A program made the position numbers and the translations under genes. A stretch of 39,223 nucleotides of DNA from Micropruina sp. (GTDB lineage Bacteria > Actinomycetota > Actinomycetes > Propionibacteriales > Propionibacteriaceae). The stretch is from positions 1-39,223 of the forward strand of contig NZ_JAPUED010000190.1 in assembly GCF_027492755.1 (NCBI RefSeq). The letters are read 5' to 3'. Under the pieces are notes generated by a model. It was not told where the DNA came from and ran no database searches. It worked only from the letters and a program-made list of their open reading frames with translations. This document shows positions 33,843 through 39,223 of the stretch, one piece after another. The stretch's first letter is position 1; each line of letters opens with the position of its first letter.

Positions 33843-34604
33843 ATGACCGACACGGATCAGCACACGTTCCCGTTCGGCTTCACCGAAGAGGAAGAGCCCG
33901 TCCGGCGCCGCGCACCCAAGCTGCCGGCACCGCCCAGCGTCACACCCGACGCACGGACGGCACGGACGCCCGACGACGGCATCTTCCGGTCGGGCGCCGC
34001 AGCACCGGCGGTGGCACCCACCGCCGTGATGGAGGTGCCCGCCGAGCCGACGGAGGAGGAACGCAAGCTCGCCGCAGAACGGGCGGCGCGTCGTGAGGCC
34101 CGTGAGGCGGCGCTGGCCGCCCCGGACGCCCGGCCTGAGCCGACCCCGGAGCCCGTGGTGGTCACCCGGCGCACCACCGACCGCTTCCTGGGCGCCTTCT
34201 CGCTGTTCCTGGTCCGTCTCGTCGTCGCCGCGATCATGGCGGTACACGGGCTGGCTTTCGTGACCGACCCGGTCGCCGCCCAGGAACTCTTCGCCACGAC
34301 GATCATTCCCGAGCCGGCGCTGATGGCCACCATCACCGGGTTCGCCTCGCTGGCCATCGCGGTGGCCCTGGTCTTCGGCCTGCTGACGCGGGTCGCCGGG
34401 CTGGGCGTGCTGCTGATCGCCGGCGGCGCGCTGACCTTCGTGCTGTGGGGCAACTGGAGCCCGTTCGTCGCCGGCCGGGCCGGCTTCGTCGGTGAGCTCG
34501 AGCTGCTGCTGGCCGTGGTCGGTCTGCTGTTCCTGTGCGTCGGCGGCGGCGGATTCAGCCTCGACCGCAGCTTCCGCAAGAGCCGGGAGAGCAGCAGCAG
34601 CTGA
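33843..34604 (+). CDS. DoxX-like membrane protein with long acidic/charged N-terminus
   Basis: The 253-residue protein has about 110 N-terminal residues that are cytoplasmic and low-complexity: an acidic FTEEEEPV, many Pro/Ala, and an Arg/Ala/Glu helix (ERKLAAERAARREAREAAL). Four hydrophobic segments follow, at about 121-140, 158-178, 183-200 and 218-236, with the DoxX pattern of a conserved arginine in the first helix (LFLVRLVVAAIMAVHG). Function is unclear; DoxX proteins are linked to redox stress in mycobacteria. TAGGAGGA (33832-33839) gives a strong ribosome-binding site before the ATG at 33843. Confidence 0.8.
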   Translation: MTDTDQHTFPFGFTEEEEPVRRRAPKLPAPPSVTPDARTARTPDDGIFRSGAAAPAVAPTAVMEVPAEPTEEERKLAAERAARREAREAALAAPDARPEPTPEPVVVTRRTTDRFLGAFSLFLVRLVVAAIMAVHGLAFVTDPVAAQELFATTIIPEPALMATITGFASLAIAVALVFGLLTRVAGLGVLLIAGGALTFVLWGNWSPFVAGRAGFVGELELLLAVVGLLFLCVGGGGFSLDRSFRKSRESSSS

Positions 34605-34630
34605 TGCTTTCGCCGGCCGGGCCGAGTGCC

Positions 34631-34653
34631 GTTGGCCGAGCTTGTCGAGACCG
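34631..34653 (-). repeat. Dispersed intergenic repeat copy (minus orientation)
   Basis: gttggccgagcttgtcgaga is a diverged copy of the family (ggcc in place of ggtc), in reverse orientation. It lies in the 100-nt gap between the DoxX-like and hydrolase genes, ending 40 nt before the predicted hydrolase -10. Confidence 0.7.
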
Positions 34654-34692
34654 CGGCGGACCTGTTCGGTGGGGTCAGTAGGAGTCGGCCAC

Positions 34693-34698
34693 TAGATT
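34693..34698 (+). promoter_or_regulatory. Predicted -10 element of the hydrolase gene
   Basis: TAGATT ends 6 nt before GTG 34705 and directly abuts GTG 34699. A transcript starting the usual 6-7 nt downstream could not include 34699, which favours 34705 as the start. Confidence 0.5.
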
Positions 34699-34704
34699 GT
34701 GCCC

Positions 34705-36282
34705 GTGCGCATCTCCTCCCGCTGGGCCGTCGGCGTCGCCGCGCTCCTCGTCCTCGCGGGGTGTGTGCCGGGCGCGGGCCCGACCCAGCCGGCGCCCAGC
34801 GCTCCGGTCGCGACGCCGTCCGGTCCGGTGATCGGGATCTCGCAGACCCCGGGCTTCGAAGTGGATCGGCCGCAGCTGCCGCCGTCCACCGCACGTCCGG
34901 ACGGTTTCACCGACGCACCCGACGGTGGCATGAACGGGTACCTGAAGCAGGCCGTCCAATGGCGCACCTGCGCCGAGCGGTACCAGTGCGCGAGCATCGT
35001 GGCGCCGCTCGACTACGCCAACCCGTCCGCCCAGGCGATCACGCTCGCCCTGGCGCGCAAGCCGGCGACCGCCACCCCGAAGCTGGGCACGCTCTTCATC
35101 AACCCTGGCGGGCCGGGTGCCTCCGGACGCAATATGGTCACCTTCTTCGCCTCGAAGGGGCTCGAACAGTACGACATCGTCGGCTGGGATCCGCGTGGCA
35201 CCAACGCCTCCACCCCGGTGCGCTGCTTCGACGACAGCCGGACCGACGCCTACAACCAGCTCGACTCCTCGCCCGACGACGACGCCGAGACCAACGCCCT
35301 GCTGGTCGGCACCTACGAGTTCGCGAAGTCGTGCTGGGAGCACAGCGGCGAGTTGCTGGAACACATCTCGACGATCGACACCGCCCGCGATCTCGACCTG
35401 ATGCGGGGGCTGGTCGGCGACGACAAGCTCTCGTACCTGGGCTACTCCTACGGCACTCAGATCGGCGCCGTCTACGCCGACCTGTTCCCGCAGCGGGTCG
35501 GACGGCTGGTACTGGACGCCGCCGTCGACATCACCGACGACGACACCGTGATCCAGGCGATGGGCTTCGACCTGGCGCTGGGCAACTTCGCGGCCTGGTG
35601 CGCCCGGCAGAACTGTTCGCTGGGCAGTTCGAAGGACGAGGTCCTCAAGACCATCACCGGCTTCCTGGACAAGCTGGACGCCGAACCGCTCACGGTGGAC
35701 GATCGGAAACTCACCCAGAGCCTCGCCGCCAGCGGCATCGCCGGCTACCTGTACGGCGGCATCCCGGCCTGGCAGGAGCTGTCCGCCGACCTGCAGGCGG
35801 CCATCGGCGGCGACGGCGCCGACCTGCTGCGTTCCTCCGACGGACTCAACGATCGCGGCCAGGACGGCCGGTACGGCTCGCTGTTCTACTCGTTCCCGGC
35901 GATCGGCTGCGCCGACTCCAAGGATCTGGGTGTGGTGGAGGCCGAGCGGCGCTGGGCCGAGGACCAGAAGAAGGCGCCGATCTACGGCAAGTACTTCGGC
36001 CCCGGCTACACCTGCGCACTGTGGCCGGTGCGCAGCGCCCCGCAGTTCCAGCCGACCGGCTCGGGCGCCGCCCCGATCGTCGTGGTGGGTGCCACCGGCG
36101 ACCCGGCGACGCCCTACCAGAACGCAGTCACCATGGCGAAGCAGCTGACCTCGGCCGTGCTGCTCACCTACGAGGGCGAGGGCCACGGCACCTTCGGCGG
36201 CAAGTCGTCCTGCATCGACAACGCGGTGATCGCCTACCTGACCCACGGCACGGTCCCCGCGGACGGCACCCGCTGCCAGTAA
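34705..36282 (+). CDS. Secreted alpha/beta hydrolase, tripeptidyl-aminopeptidase-like lipoprotein (S33)
   Basis: The 525-residue exported protein has a basic N-terminus and the hydrophobic AVGVAALLVLAGC, with lipobox cysteine C20, so it is predicted to be a lipoprotein. The alpha/beta hydrolase fold shows the oxyanion strand FINPGGPGASG, DPRGT, and the nucleophile elbow GYSYGTQ (S248). The C-terminal TAP-like domain has GDPATPYQNAV (acid) and GEGHGTF (catalytic His). The family removes short peptides from N-termini outside the cell, as in Streptomyces SlpD/SlpE. The start is GTG 34705 on promoter spacing; GTG 34699 adds two residues. The substrate is not known. Confidence 0.9.
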   Translation: MRISSRWAVGVAALLVLAGCVPGAGPTQPAPSAPVATPSGPVIGISQTPGFEVDRPQLPPSTARPDGFTDAPDGGMNGYLKQAVQWRTCAERYQCASIVAPLDYANPSAQAITLALARKPATATPKLGTLFINPGGPGASGRNMVTFFASKGLEQYDIVGWDPRGTNASTPVRCFDDSRTDAYNQLDSSPDDDAETNALLVGTYEFAKSCWEHSGELLEHISTIDTARDLDLMRGLVGDDKLSYLGYSYGTQIGAVYADLFPQRVGRLVLDAAVDITDDDTVIQAMGFDLALGNFAAWCARQNCSLGSSKDEVLKTITGFLDKLDAEPLTVDDRKLTQSLAASGIAGYLYGGIPAWQELSADLQAAIGGDGADLLRSSDGLNDRGQDGRYGSLFYSFPAIGCADSKDLGVVEAERRWAEDQKKAPIYGKYFGPGYTCALWPVRSAPQFQPTGSGAAPIVVVGATGDPATPYQNAVTMAKQLTSAVLLTYEGEGHGTFGGKSSCIDNAVIAYLTHGTVPADGTRCQ

Positions 36283-36291
36283 CCCCCAGGA

Positions 36292-36335
36292 CACCGGGGA
36301 CGGTTCTCTCGGTCACCGGGGACGGTTCTTTCGGT
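36292..36335 (+). repeat. Two tandem 22-bp repeats
   Basis: caccggggacggttct followed by ctcggt (36292-36313) is repeated immediately at 36314-36335 with one change (c to t). A third start, caccctgtcccgg, follows. The repeat begins 10 nt after the hydrolase stop and lies before the tRNA-Thr promoter. The ggacaccggggacggttct motif resembles intergenic repeats I recall from other bacterial genomes. Confidence 0.8.
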
Positions 36336-36377
36336 CACCCTGTCCCGGCCGAATCGCGTCCACCGTTGCCGCTGTCC

Positions 36378-36409
36378 TATAGTTGGTCGTCGCCGGGCTC
36401 AGGCCCGGC
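36378..36409 (+). promoter_or_regulatory. tRNA-Thr -10 element and leader hairpin
   Basis: TATAGT (36378-36383) is a near-consensus -10, with transcription expected near 36390. The short leader then forms a 7-bp hairpin, gccgggc (36392-36398) with gcccggc (36403-36409), ending 2 nt before the tRNA. The hairpin could aid 5' processing; that is inference. Confidence 0.5.
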
Positions 36410-36411
36410 AG

Positions 36412-36487
36412 GCCGCCTTAGCTCAGTCGGCAGAGCGTCTCACTCGTAATGAGAAGGTCTGGGGTTCGATTCCCCAAGGCGGCTCCA
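36412..36487 (+). tRNA. tRNA-Thr(CGT)
   Basis: Acceptor stem GCCGCCT (36412-36418) pairs with AGGCGGC (36477-36483). The D-arm has GCTC/GAGC. The anticodon stem TCTCA/TGAGA encloses CTCGTAA, giving anticodon CGT for threonine ACG codons. The T-arm contains GGTTCGATTCC. Discriminator T (36484) is followed by encoded CCA (36485-36487). It lies between the hydrolase gene and a 260-nt region without clear large genes. Confidence 0.97.
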
Positions 36488-36548
36488 TTCCACAAGTGGC
36501 AACATCGCCACCTGTCACGCTGGCCGATGCGCCTCGTACCCTGCGCCG

Positions 36549-36650
36549 GTGAAGGCTGCGAAATGCCCTTGTGCTGTTGCTGATGGCGTCCGGGTGCACG
36601 TCGGTCCAGGCGACGCCGAGTTGGCAGCCGAACTCGCCAAGCTCGGCTGA
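36549..36650 (+). CDS. Possible 33-residue leaderless small protein
   Basis: GTG 36549 opens a 33-codon frame, starting VKAAKCPCAVADG and ending with the helix-like DAELAAELAKLG before TGA. TACCCT (36537-36542) ends exactly 6 nt before the GTG, the same geometry as the leaderless genes elsewhere in the window. There is no ribosome-binding site. The CPC pair and the charged helix are the only notable features; I do not recognise a family. The rest of the tRNA-to-oxidoreductase gap shows no other convincing gene. Chance remains possible for so short a frame. Confidence 0.35.
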   Translation: MKAAKCPCAVADGVRVHVGPGDAELAAELAKLG

Positions 36651-36726
36651 CCCCGCGTCAGCTCCTGGATGGTCGGCTTGAACCGTCCGAGGGTGTGGAT
36701 TCCGATGCTCGAAATCAACAGTGGTA

Positions 36727-36741
36727 TGCACTCTGAGTGCA
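36727..36741. other. Perfect palindrome beside the oxidoreductase stop
   Basis: tgcactc-t-gagtgca is a 7+1+7 inverted repeat ending 5 nt from the oxidoreductase stop codon. There is no T-run. It could be a weak terminator for the minus-strand gene or a protein-binding site. Confidence 0.4.
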
Positions 36742-36746
36742 ATCGC

Positions 36747-37709
36747 TCACGGCCGGATGACGATCTTGCCGTCCAACGTGCCCTCGGCCATGGCGCGGAA
36801 GCCTTCCGCGGCGTCCGGCAGGTCCAGCACCCGGTCGATGGTGGGCCGGACGCCGGTGCGCTCCAACAGCGCGAGCAGGCCGTGGAACTCTTCGATCGTG
36901 CCCATGGTGGAGCCGATCACCCGCAGTTGTTGGAAGAACACCCGGTTCAGTTCCGCCGGCGGGTTCGGGCCGCTGGTGGCGCCCGCGCAGACGATGGTGC
37001 CGCCCGGACGCAGGCAGCGCAGCGAGTGCGCCCAGGTGGCTTCGCCGACGGTTTCGATGACCGCGTCCACCCGTTCCGGAAGCCGGGCACCCGGCTCGAA
37101 GACGGCGTCCGCGCCACGGCTCAGCGCCGCCGCACGTTTGGCCTCGGTGCGGCCGGTCGCCCAGACCCGGAACCCGAGCGCCGCTCCCAGCGCGGTGGCC
37201 GCGGACGCCACCCCGCCGGAGGCGCCCTGGATCAGCACCGTGTCGCCGGCGCTCAACCCCGAGTCGTTGGTGAGCATCCGATAGGCGGTCAGCCACGCGG
37301 TGGGCAGGCAGGCGGCCTGCTCGGTGTTCAGCCACGCCGGCCGGTCGATCAGGTTGGCGCGGGGCACGGCGACGAACTGCGCCATCGTGCCTTGGTGCAA
37401 CTCCGAGAGCAGGCTGCGCTTCGGATCGAGGGTCACATCGCCGGTCCAACCCGGTGAGTTGATGACGGCGGACACGATCACCGGCCGGCCGTCGACGGTG
37501 CCGGCGGCGTCCGTGCCCAGGATCATCGGCATCCGGTCGGGCGGCAGTCCCACGCCGGCCAGCGACCACAGATCGTGCCGGTTCAGCGCACACGCCTCGA
37601 CCCGGACGACCACCCAGTCCTCGGCGGCGTCCGGCTCGGGCCGCTCGCCGATTCGCAGCGCGTCCAGCGGATGGTCAGGATCGGCGACGGTCACATACGC
37701 GGCGAGCAT
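36747..37709 (-). CDS. MDR-family oxidoreductase (quinone-oxidoreductase-like)
   Basis: The 320-residue medium-chain reductase/dehydrogenase has an N-terminal GroES-like domain with VRVEACALNRHDLWSLAG and ILGTDAAGTV. The GHE/zinc motif of alcohol dehydrogenases is absent (GTDAAG), so it is probably zinc-free. The nucleotide-binding domain has VLIQGASGGVASAATALG and VWATGRTEAKRAAA, suggesting NADPH. The end FRAMAEGTLDGKIVIRP is typical of the family. Substrate unknown. The ATG at 37709 has TAGCCT 6 nt upstream, inside the end of cysE; only 4 nt separate the two genes, so it may be read both from its own promoter and from cysE. Confidence 0.88.
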   Translation of the reverse strand: MLAAYVTVADPDHPLDALRIGERPEPDAAEDWVVVRVEACALNRHDLWSLAGVGLPPDRMPMILGTDAAGTVDGRPVIVSAVINSPGWTGDVTLDPKRSLLSELHQGTMAQFVAVPRANLIDRPAWLNTEQAACLPTAWLTAYRMLTNDSGLSAGDTVLIQGASGGVASAATALGAALGFRVWATGRTEAKRAAALSRGADAVFEPGARLPERVDAVIETVGEATWAHSLRCLRPGGTIVCAGATSGPNPPAELNRVFFQQLRVIGSTMGTIEEFHGLLALLERTGVRPTIDRVLDLPDAAEGFRAMAEGTLDGKIVIRP

Positions 37710-37713
37710 GACC

Positions 37714-38529
37714 TCAGGCTATGCCGCCAACGCCCGGCTCAGTCGGCGTCGGGATAGCCGAGGTCGGTTCGACCAGGTCCTCGGGGAAGACGTGTGCCGG
37801 GTAGCTGACCGGACGGGCCGGAACTCCGGCCACCGTGGTGAACGGTGCGACGTCTTCGAGCACCACCGAACCGGCGCCGATCTTGGCACCCTCGCCGACC
37901 TCGATGTTGCCCAGCACCTTCGCGCCGGCACCGATCATCACCCCGCGACGGATCTTCGGGTGCCGATCGCCGCCCACCTTGCCGGTGCCGCCGAGGGTGA
38001 CCTCGTGCAGCATCGAGAAGTCGTCCTCGACCACGGCGGTCTCGCCGATCACGATCGAGGTGGCATGGTCGAACAGGATGCCCTTGCCGATCCGTGCGCC
38101 CGGATGGATGTCGACGGCGAACACCTCGGAAATCCGGCTCTGCAGATAGAGCGCGAGCGGTTCGCGTCCGCTCACCCAGTAGTAGTGCGCCACCCGGTAC
38201 GACTGCAGCGCATGGAAACCCTTGAAGTACAGCAGCGGAATCGAGTACCCGCGGCAGGCCGGATCACGGCTGAGCACGGCGCGCAGGTCTTCGCGGAAGG
38301 CCAGCCCGATCGTCGGGTCCTTGGCCAGGGCCTCGTCGATCAGCGAGCGCAGGCTGAGCGAGGTGATCGTGGGGCTGCCGAGTTTGGACGCCAACATGTA
38401 GCTGAGCACGTCCTCGAGCCGGTCGTGGGCGAGGACGACGGTGTGCAGATAGCTGGCCAGCGCGGGCTCGCTCTCGGCGGCCGCGGTGGCCTCGGAACGG
38501 ATTCGGCGCCAGATTTCATCGTGCGGCAT
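37714..38529 (-). CDS. cysE: Serine O-acetyltransferase
   Basis: The 271-residue enzyme acetylates L-serine with acetyl-CoA, the first committed step of cysteine synthesis. It is the long form: an alpha-helical N-terminal domain (1-135) followed by left-handed beta-helix hexapeptide repeats. The catalytic Asp/His pair is D140 (VDIHPGA) and H155 (FDHATSI), with the spacing of E. coli D143/H158. HEVTLGGTGK and GGDRHPKIRRGV are nearly as in the enterobacterial enzyme. The C-terminus ends PGVGGIA; CysK-binding CysE tails normally end in isoleucine, so complex formation is doubtful. AAAGG lies about 6 nt before the ATG. A poly-cysteine leader ORF sits 63 nt upstream. Confidence 0.95.
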   Translation of the reverse strand: MPHDEIWRRIRSEATAAAESEPALASYLHTVVLAHDRLEDVLSYMLASKLGSPTITSLSLRSLIDEALAKDPTIGLAFREDLRAVLSRDPACRGYSIPLLYFKGFHALQSYRVAHYYWVSGREPLALYLQSRISEVFAVDIHPGARIGKGILFDHATSIVIGETAVVEDDFSMLHEVTLGGTGKVGGDRHPKIRRGVMIGAGAKVLGNIEVGEGAKIGAGSVVLEDVAPFTTVAGVPARPVSYPAHVFPEDLVEPTSAIPTPTEPGVGGIA

Positions 38530-38615
38530 GGCATGCCTTTCAAGGGGAGAGGTGGTTGCGGTCGGAAGTGGCGAACAGTGGAAAGAGGTCGTTCAGCCGA
38601 GTCGACAACAGCAAC
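38530..38615 (-). promoter_or_regulatory. Candidate cysteine-responsive translational attenuator of cysE
   Basis: On the minus strand, GTTGCTGTTG (38615-38606), which is part of the leader's Cys codons, can pair with CGACCGCAAC (38564-38555) at nine of ten positions. Separately, TCTTTC just after the leader stop can pair with GAAAGG in the cysE ribosome-binding region. A ribosome stalled on the Cys codons would block the first pairing and change access to the binding site. Both pairings are read from sequence; the regulatory outcome is inferred. Confidence 0.5.
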
Positions 38616-38673
38616 ACATGCACATCAGCGCGCGGACGGCATGCGCGGTGATCATCGTCACATTCGTGTGCAT
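38593..38673 (-). CDS. Poly-cysteine leader peptide upstream of cysE
   Basis: ATG 38673 starts a 26-codon frame ending at TGA 38593. The first 16 residues are ordinary (MHTNVTMITAHAVRAL); then comes MCMCCCC, giving five cysteines in seven codons (TGC ATG TGT TGC TGT TGT after the first Met), and finally RLG. TAGATT ends 7 nt before the ATG, so the message should be leaderless. Five Cys codons so close together are rare in any protein, and the ORF sits 63 nt before the cysteine-biosynthesis gene. Poly-cysteine leader ORFs that sense cysteine are known from mycobacteria. Peptide function beyond ribosome pausing is not expected. Confidence 0.85.
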   Translation of the reverse strand: MHTNVTMITAHAVRALMCMCCCCRLG

Positions 38674-38680
38674 GGCGGCC

Positions 38681-38686
38681 AATCTA
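38681..38686 (-). promoter_or_regulatory. Predicted -10 element of the leader-cysE transcript
   Basis: TAGATT on the minus strand matches the -10 consensus well and ends 7 nt before the leader ATG. No clear -35 is seen. A transcription start at or next to 38673 would make the leader ORF the first thing translated. Confidence 0.65.
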
Positions 38687-38753
38687 GCAGCGGTTCCCCG
38701 TCCAGCCGAGAGGTGCATGTCTTCCTGGCTAGAAGCGAGCGGTGATCATCGTC

Positions 38754-38854
38754 GGTCGAGCTTGTCGAGACCCTCGCGGGGACGGGGTTTCGACAAGCTC
38801 AACCAACAGTGGGGGCTCCCGGACGGAGGGAGTCTCGACAAGCTCGACCAACGG
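38754..38854. repeat. Composite inverted repeat plus direct copy of the dispersed family
   Basis: Arm 1 ggtcgagcttgtcgagacc (38754-38772) and arm 2 ggtttcgacaagctcaacc (38786-38804) are inverted around a 13-nt spacer, with only two differences between arm 2 and the reverse complement of arm 1. A third copy, gtctcgacaagctcgacca plus acgg, lies at 38832-38854. The cluster fills the space between the cysE promoter region and the YjbR-like gene, ending 6 nt from that gene's stop. It could serve as a terminator for the minus-strand gene. Confidence 0.8.
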
Positions 38855-38860
38855 CGACGG

Positions 38861-39223
38861 CTACCCGGTGATGCGGTCCGGGCCCTCGATGTAGAGCCGG
38901 CCACGGCGGGCGGACGCCCGGGACAGCCAGGCGTCCTCAATCACCTCGGCCAACTCGGCCCGGCTCAACTCGCTCACCCGGCTCAGCCGCAGCAGCACGG
39001 ACGGATGCCCGTCGAAGTGCGGCGTGGTGAAGAAGGGCGTCGACGGATCCTGCACCAGAGCCTCCTTGGCGGCCAGATCGGGCACCCAGAACACCACCAC
39101 GTCGTCGTAGCGTTCCCCGGTGACCGGGTCGACGGCGTCCGGACGGGGCGTCCGGAAGAAGACGAAGGACTTGCCGCCGACCTGATAGACGGGCGTGGTC
39201 GAGTCCGGATCGTAGGCGGTGAC
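38861..39223 (-). CDS. MmcQ/YjbR-like protein, 5' end outside the window
   Basis: 121 codons are visible and the frame is open to the window edge, so the start is missing. The visible part contains YQVGGKSFVFFRTPRPD, DDVVVFWVPDLAAKEALVQD, FFTTPHFDGHPSVLLRL and a C-terminal helix (LAEVIEDAWLSRASARR). The K-x-F strand and the PHFDG...L pattern fit the YjbR/MmcQ family of small DNA-binding-like proteins with unknown function. An internal GTG at 39100 exists, but conserved sequence continues upstream of it. Confidence 0.75.
   Translation of the reverse strand, partial: VTAYDPDSTTPVYQVGGKSFVFFRTPRPDAVDPVTGERYDDVVVFWVPDLAAKEALVQDPSTPFFTTPHFDGHPSVLLRLSRVSELSRAELAEVIEDAWLSRASARRGRLYIEGPDRITG

Noticed and set aside
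34675..36294. Long minus-strand frame opposite the secreted hydrolase
   Set aside because: The hydrolase has lipobox, nucleophile elbow and catalytic His on the plus strand; the antisense product is Val/Gly/Arg-rich without motifs.
36488..36520. Terminator of tRNA-Thr from the caagtggc/gccacctg hairpin
   Set aside because: The 8-bp stem has a mismatch and no T-run follows, so support is too weak to list.
36423..36731. Minus-strand frame of about 100 codons covering tRNA-Thr
   Set aside because: Part of it (GIEPQTFSLRVRRSAD) is the familiar translation of an antisense tRNA gene, a common false annotation.

Overview
The window is GC-rich chromosomal DNA from an actinobacterium. The evidence is strong GC bias at third codon positions, a WhiB-family Fe-S regulator, many GTG starts, short ATGA/GTGA gene overlaps, and a gene order that I recall from the Mycobacterium tuberculosis block running from ponA2 and its metallophosphoesterase to topA and holB. 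The dispersed tttcgacaagctcaacca-type intergenic repeats and the overall make-up suggest Propionibacteriales or a relative, but I cannot fix the family or genus from sequence alone. No prophage, transposase, integrase or CRISPR array was seen. Most of the window is core or conserved accessory genome.

Layout. (1) 1-2785: G-rich and repeat-rich DNA, then a two-gene ABC importer (fused permease plus ATPase, thiamine or ferric iron type). (2) 2791-7470: a REP-like palindrome, a membrane protein, a DUF2252 protein, a protein resembling a PD-(D/E)XK nuclease that appears to have lost its active site, and tRNA-Pro(CGG). (3) 7516-15891: metallophosphoesterase, PonA2-like class A penicillin-binding protein, WhiB4-like regulator, two ArsA/Get3-like ATPases, then a tightly coupled operon of a DUF4177 protein, RidA-like protein, endonuclease III, TlpA-like lipoprotein and a CoA-type Nudix hydrolase. 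(4) 15899-17282: holin-like membrane protein and a methyltransferase. (5) 17358-22261: a compact Tad/Flp pilus locus (Ssd/CpaE-like, TadA, TadB, TadC, DUF4244 pilin, two TadE/TadG-like proteins). (6) 22231-27749: DUF1998 helicase, amidohydrolase, methyltransferase. (7) 27857-33755: topA, a degenerate CYTH-CHAD protein, tmk and holB in one operon. (8) 33843-36487: DoxX-like protein, secreted alpha/beta hydrolase, tRNA-Thr(CGT). (9) 36549-39223: a possible 33-residue leaderless ORF, an MDR oxidoreductase, cysE with an upstream poly-cysteine leader peptide, a repeat cluster and a partial YjbR-like gene.

The most noteworthy item is the cysE leader at 38530-38686 (minus strand). A 26-codon leaderless ORF carries a MCMCCCC run and lies 63 nt upstream of serine acetyltransferase, the committing enzyme of cysteine synthesis. 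Its Cys codons can pair with RNA just upstream of the cysE ribosome-binding site. This looks like a cysteine-sensing translational attenuator. A second theme is the large number of apparently leaderless starts: a TANNNT hexamer lies 6-7 nt before the start codon at ten or more genes. A third is a palindrome covering the -10 region of the whiB4-like promoter. Several proteins keep a recognisable fold but lack key residues (nuclease-like, CYTH-CHAD, Ssd), which suggests binding or structural roles.
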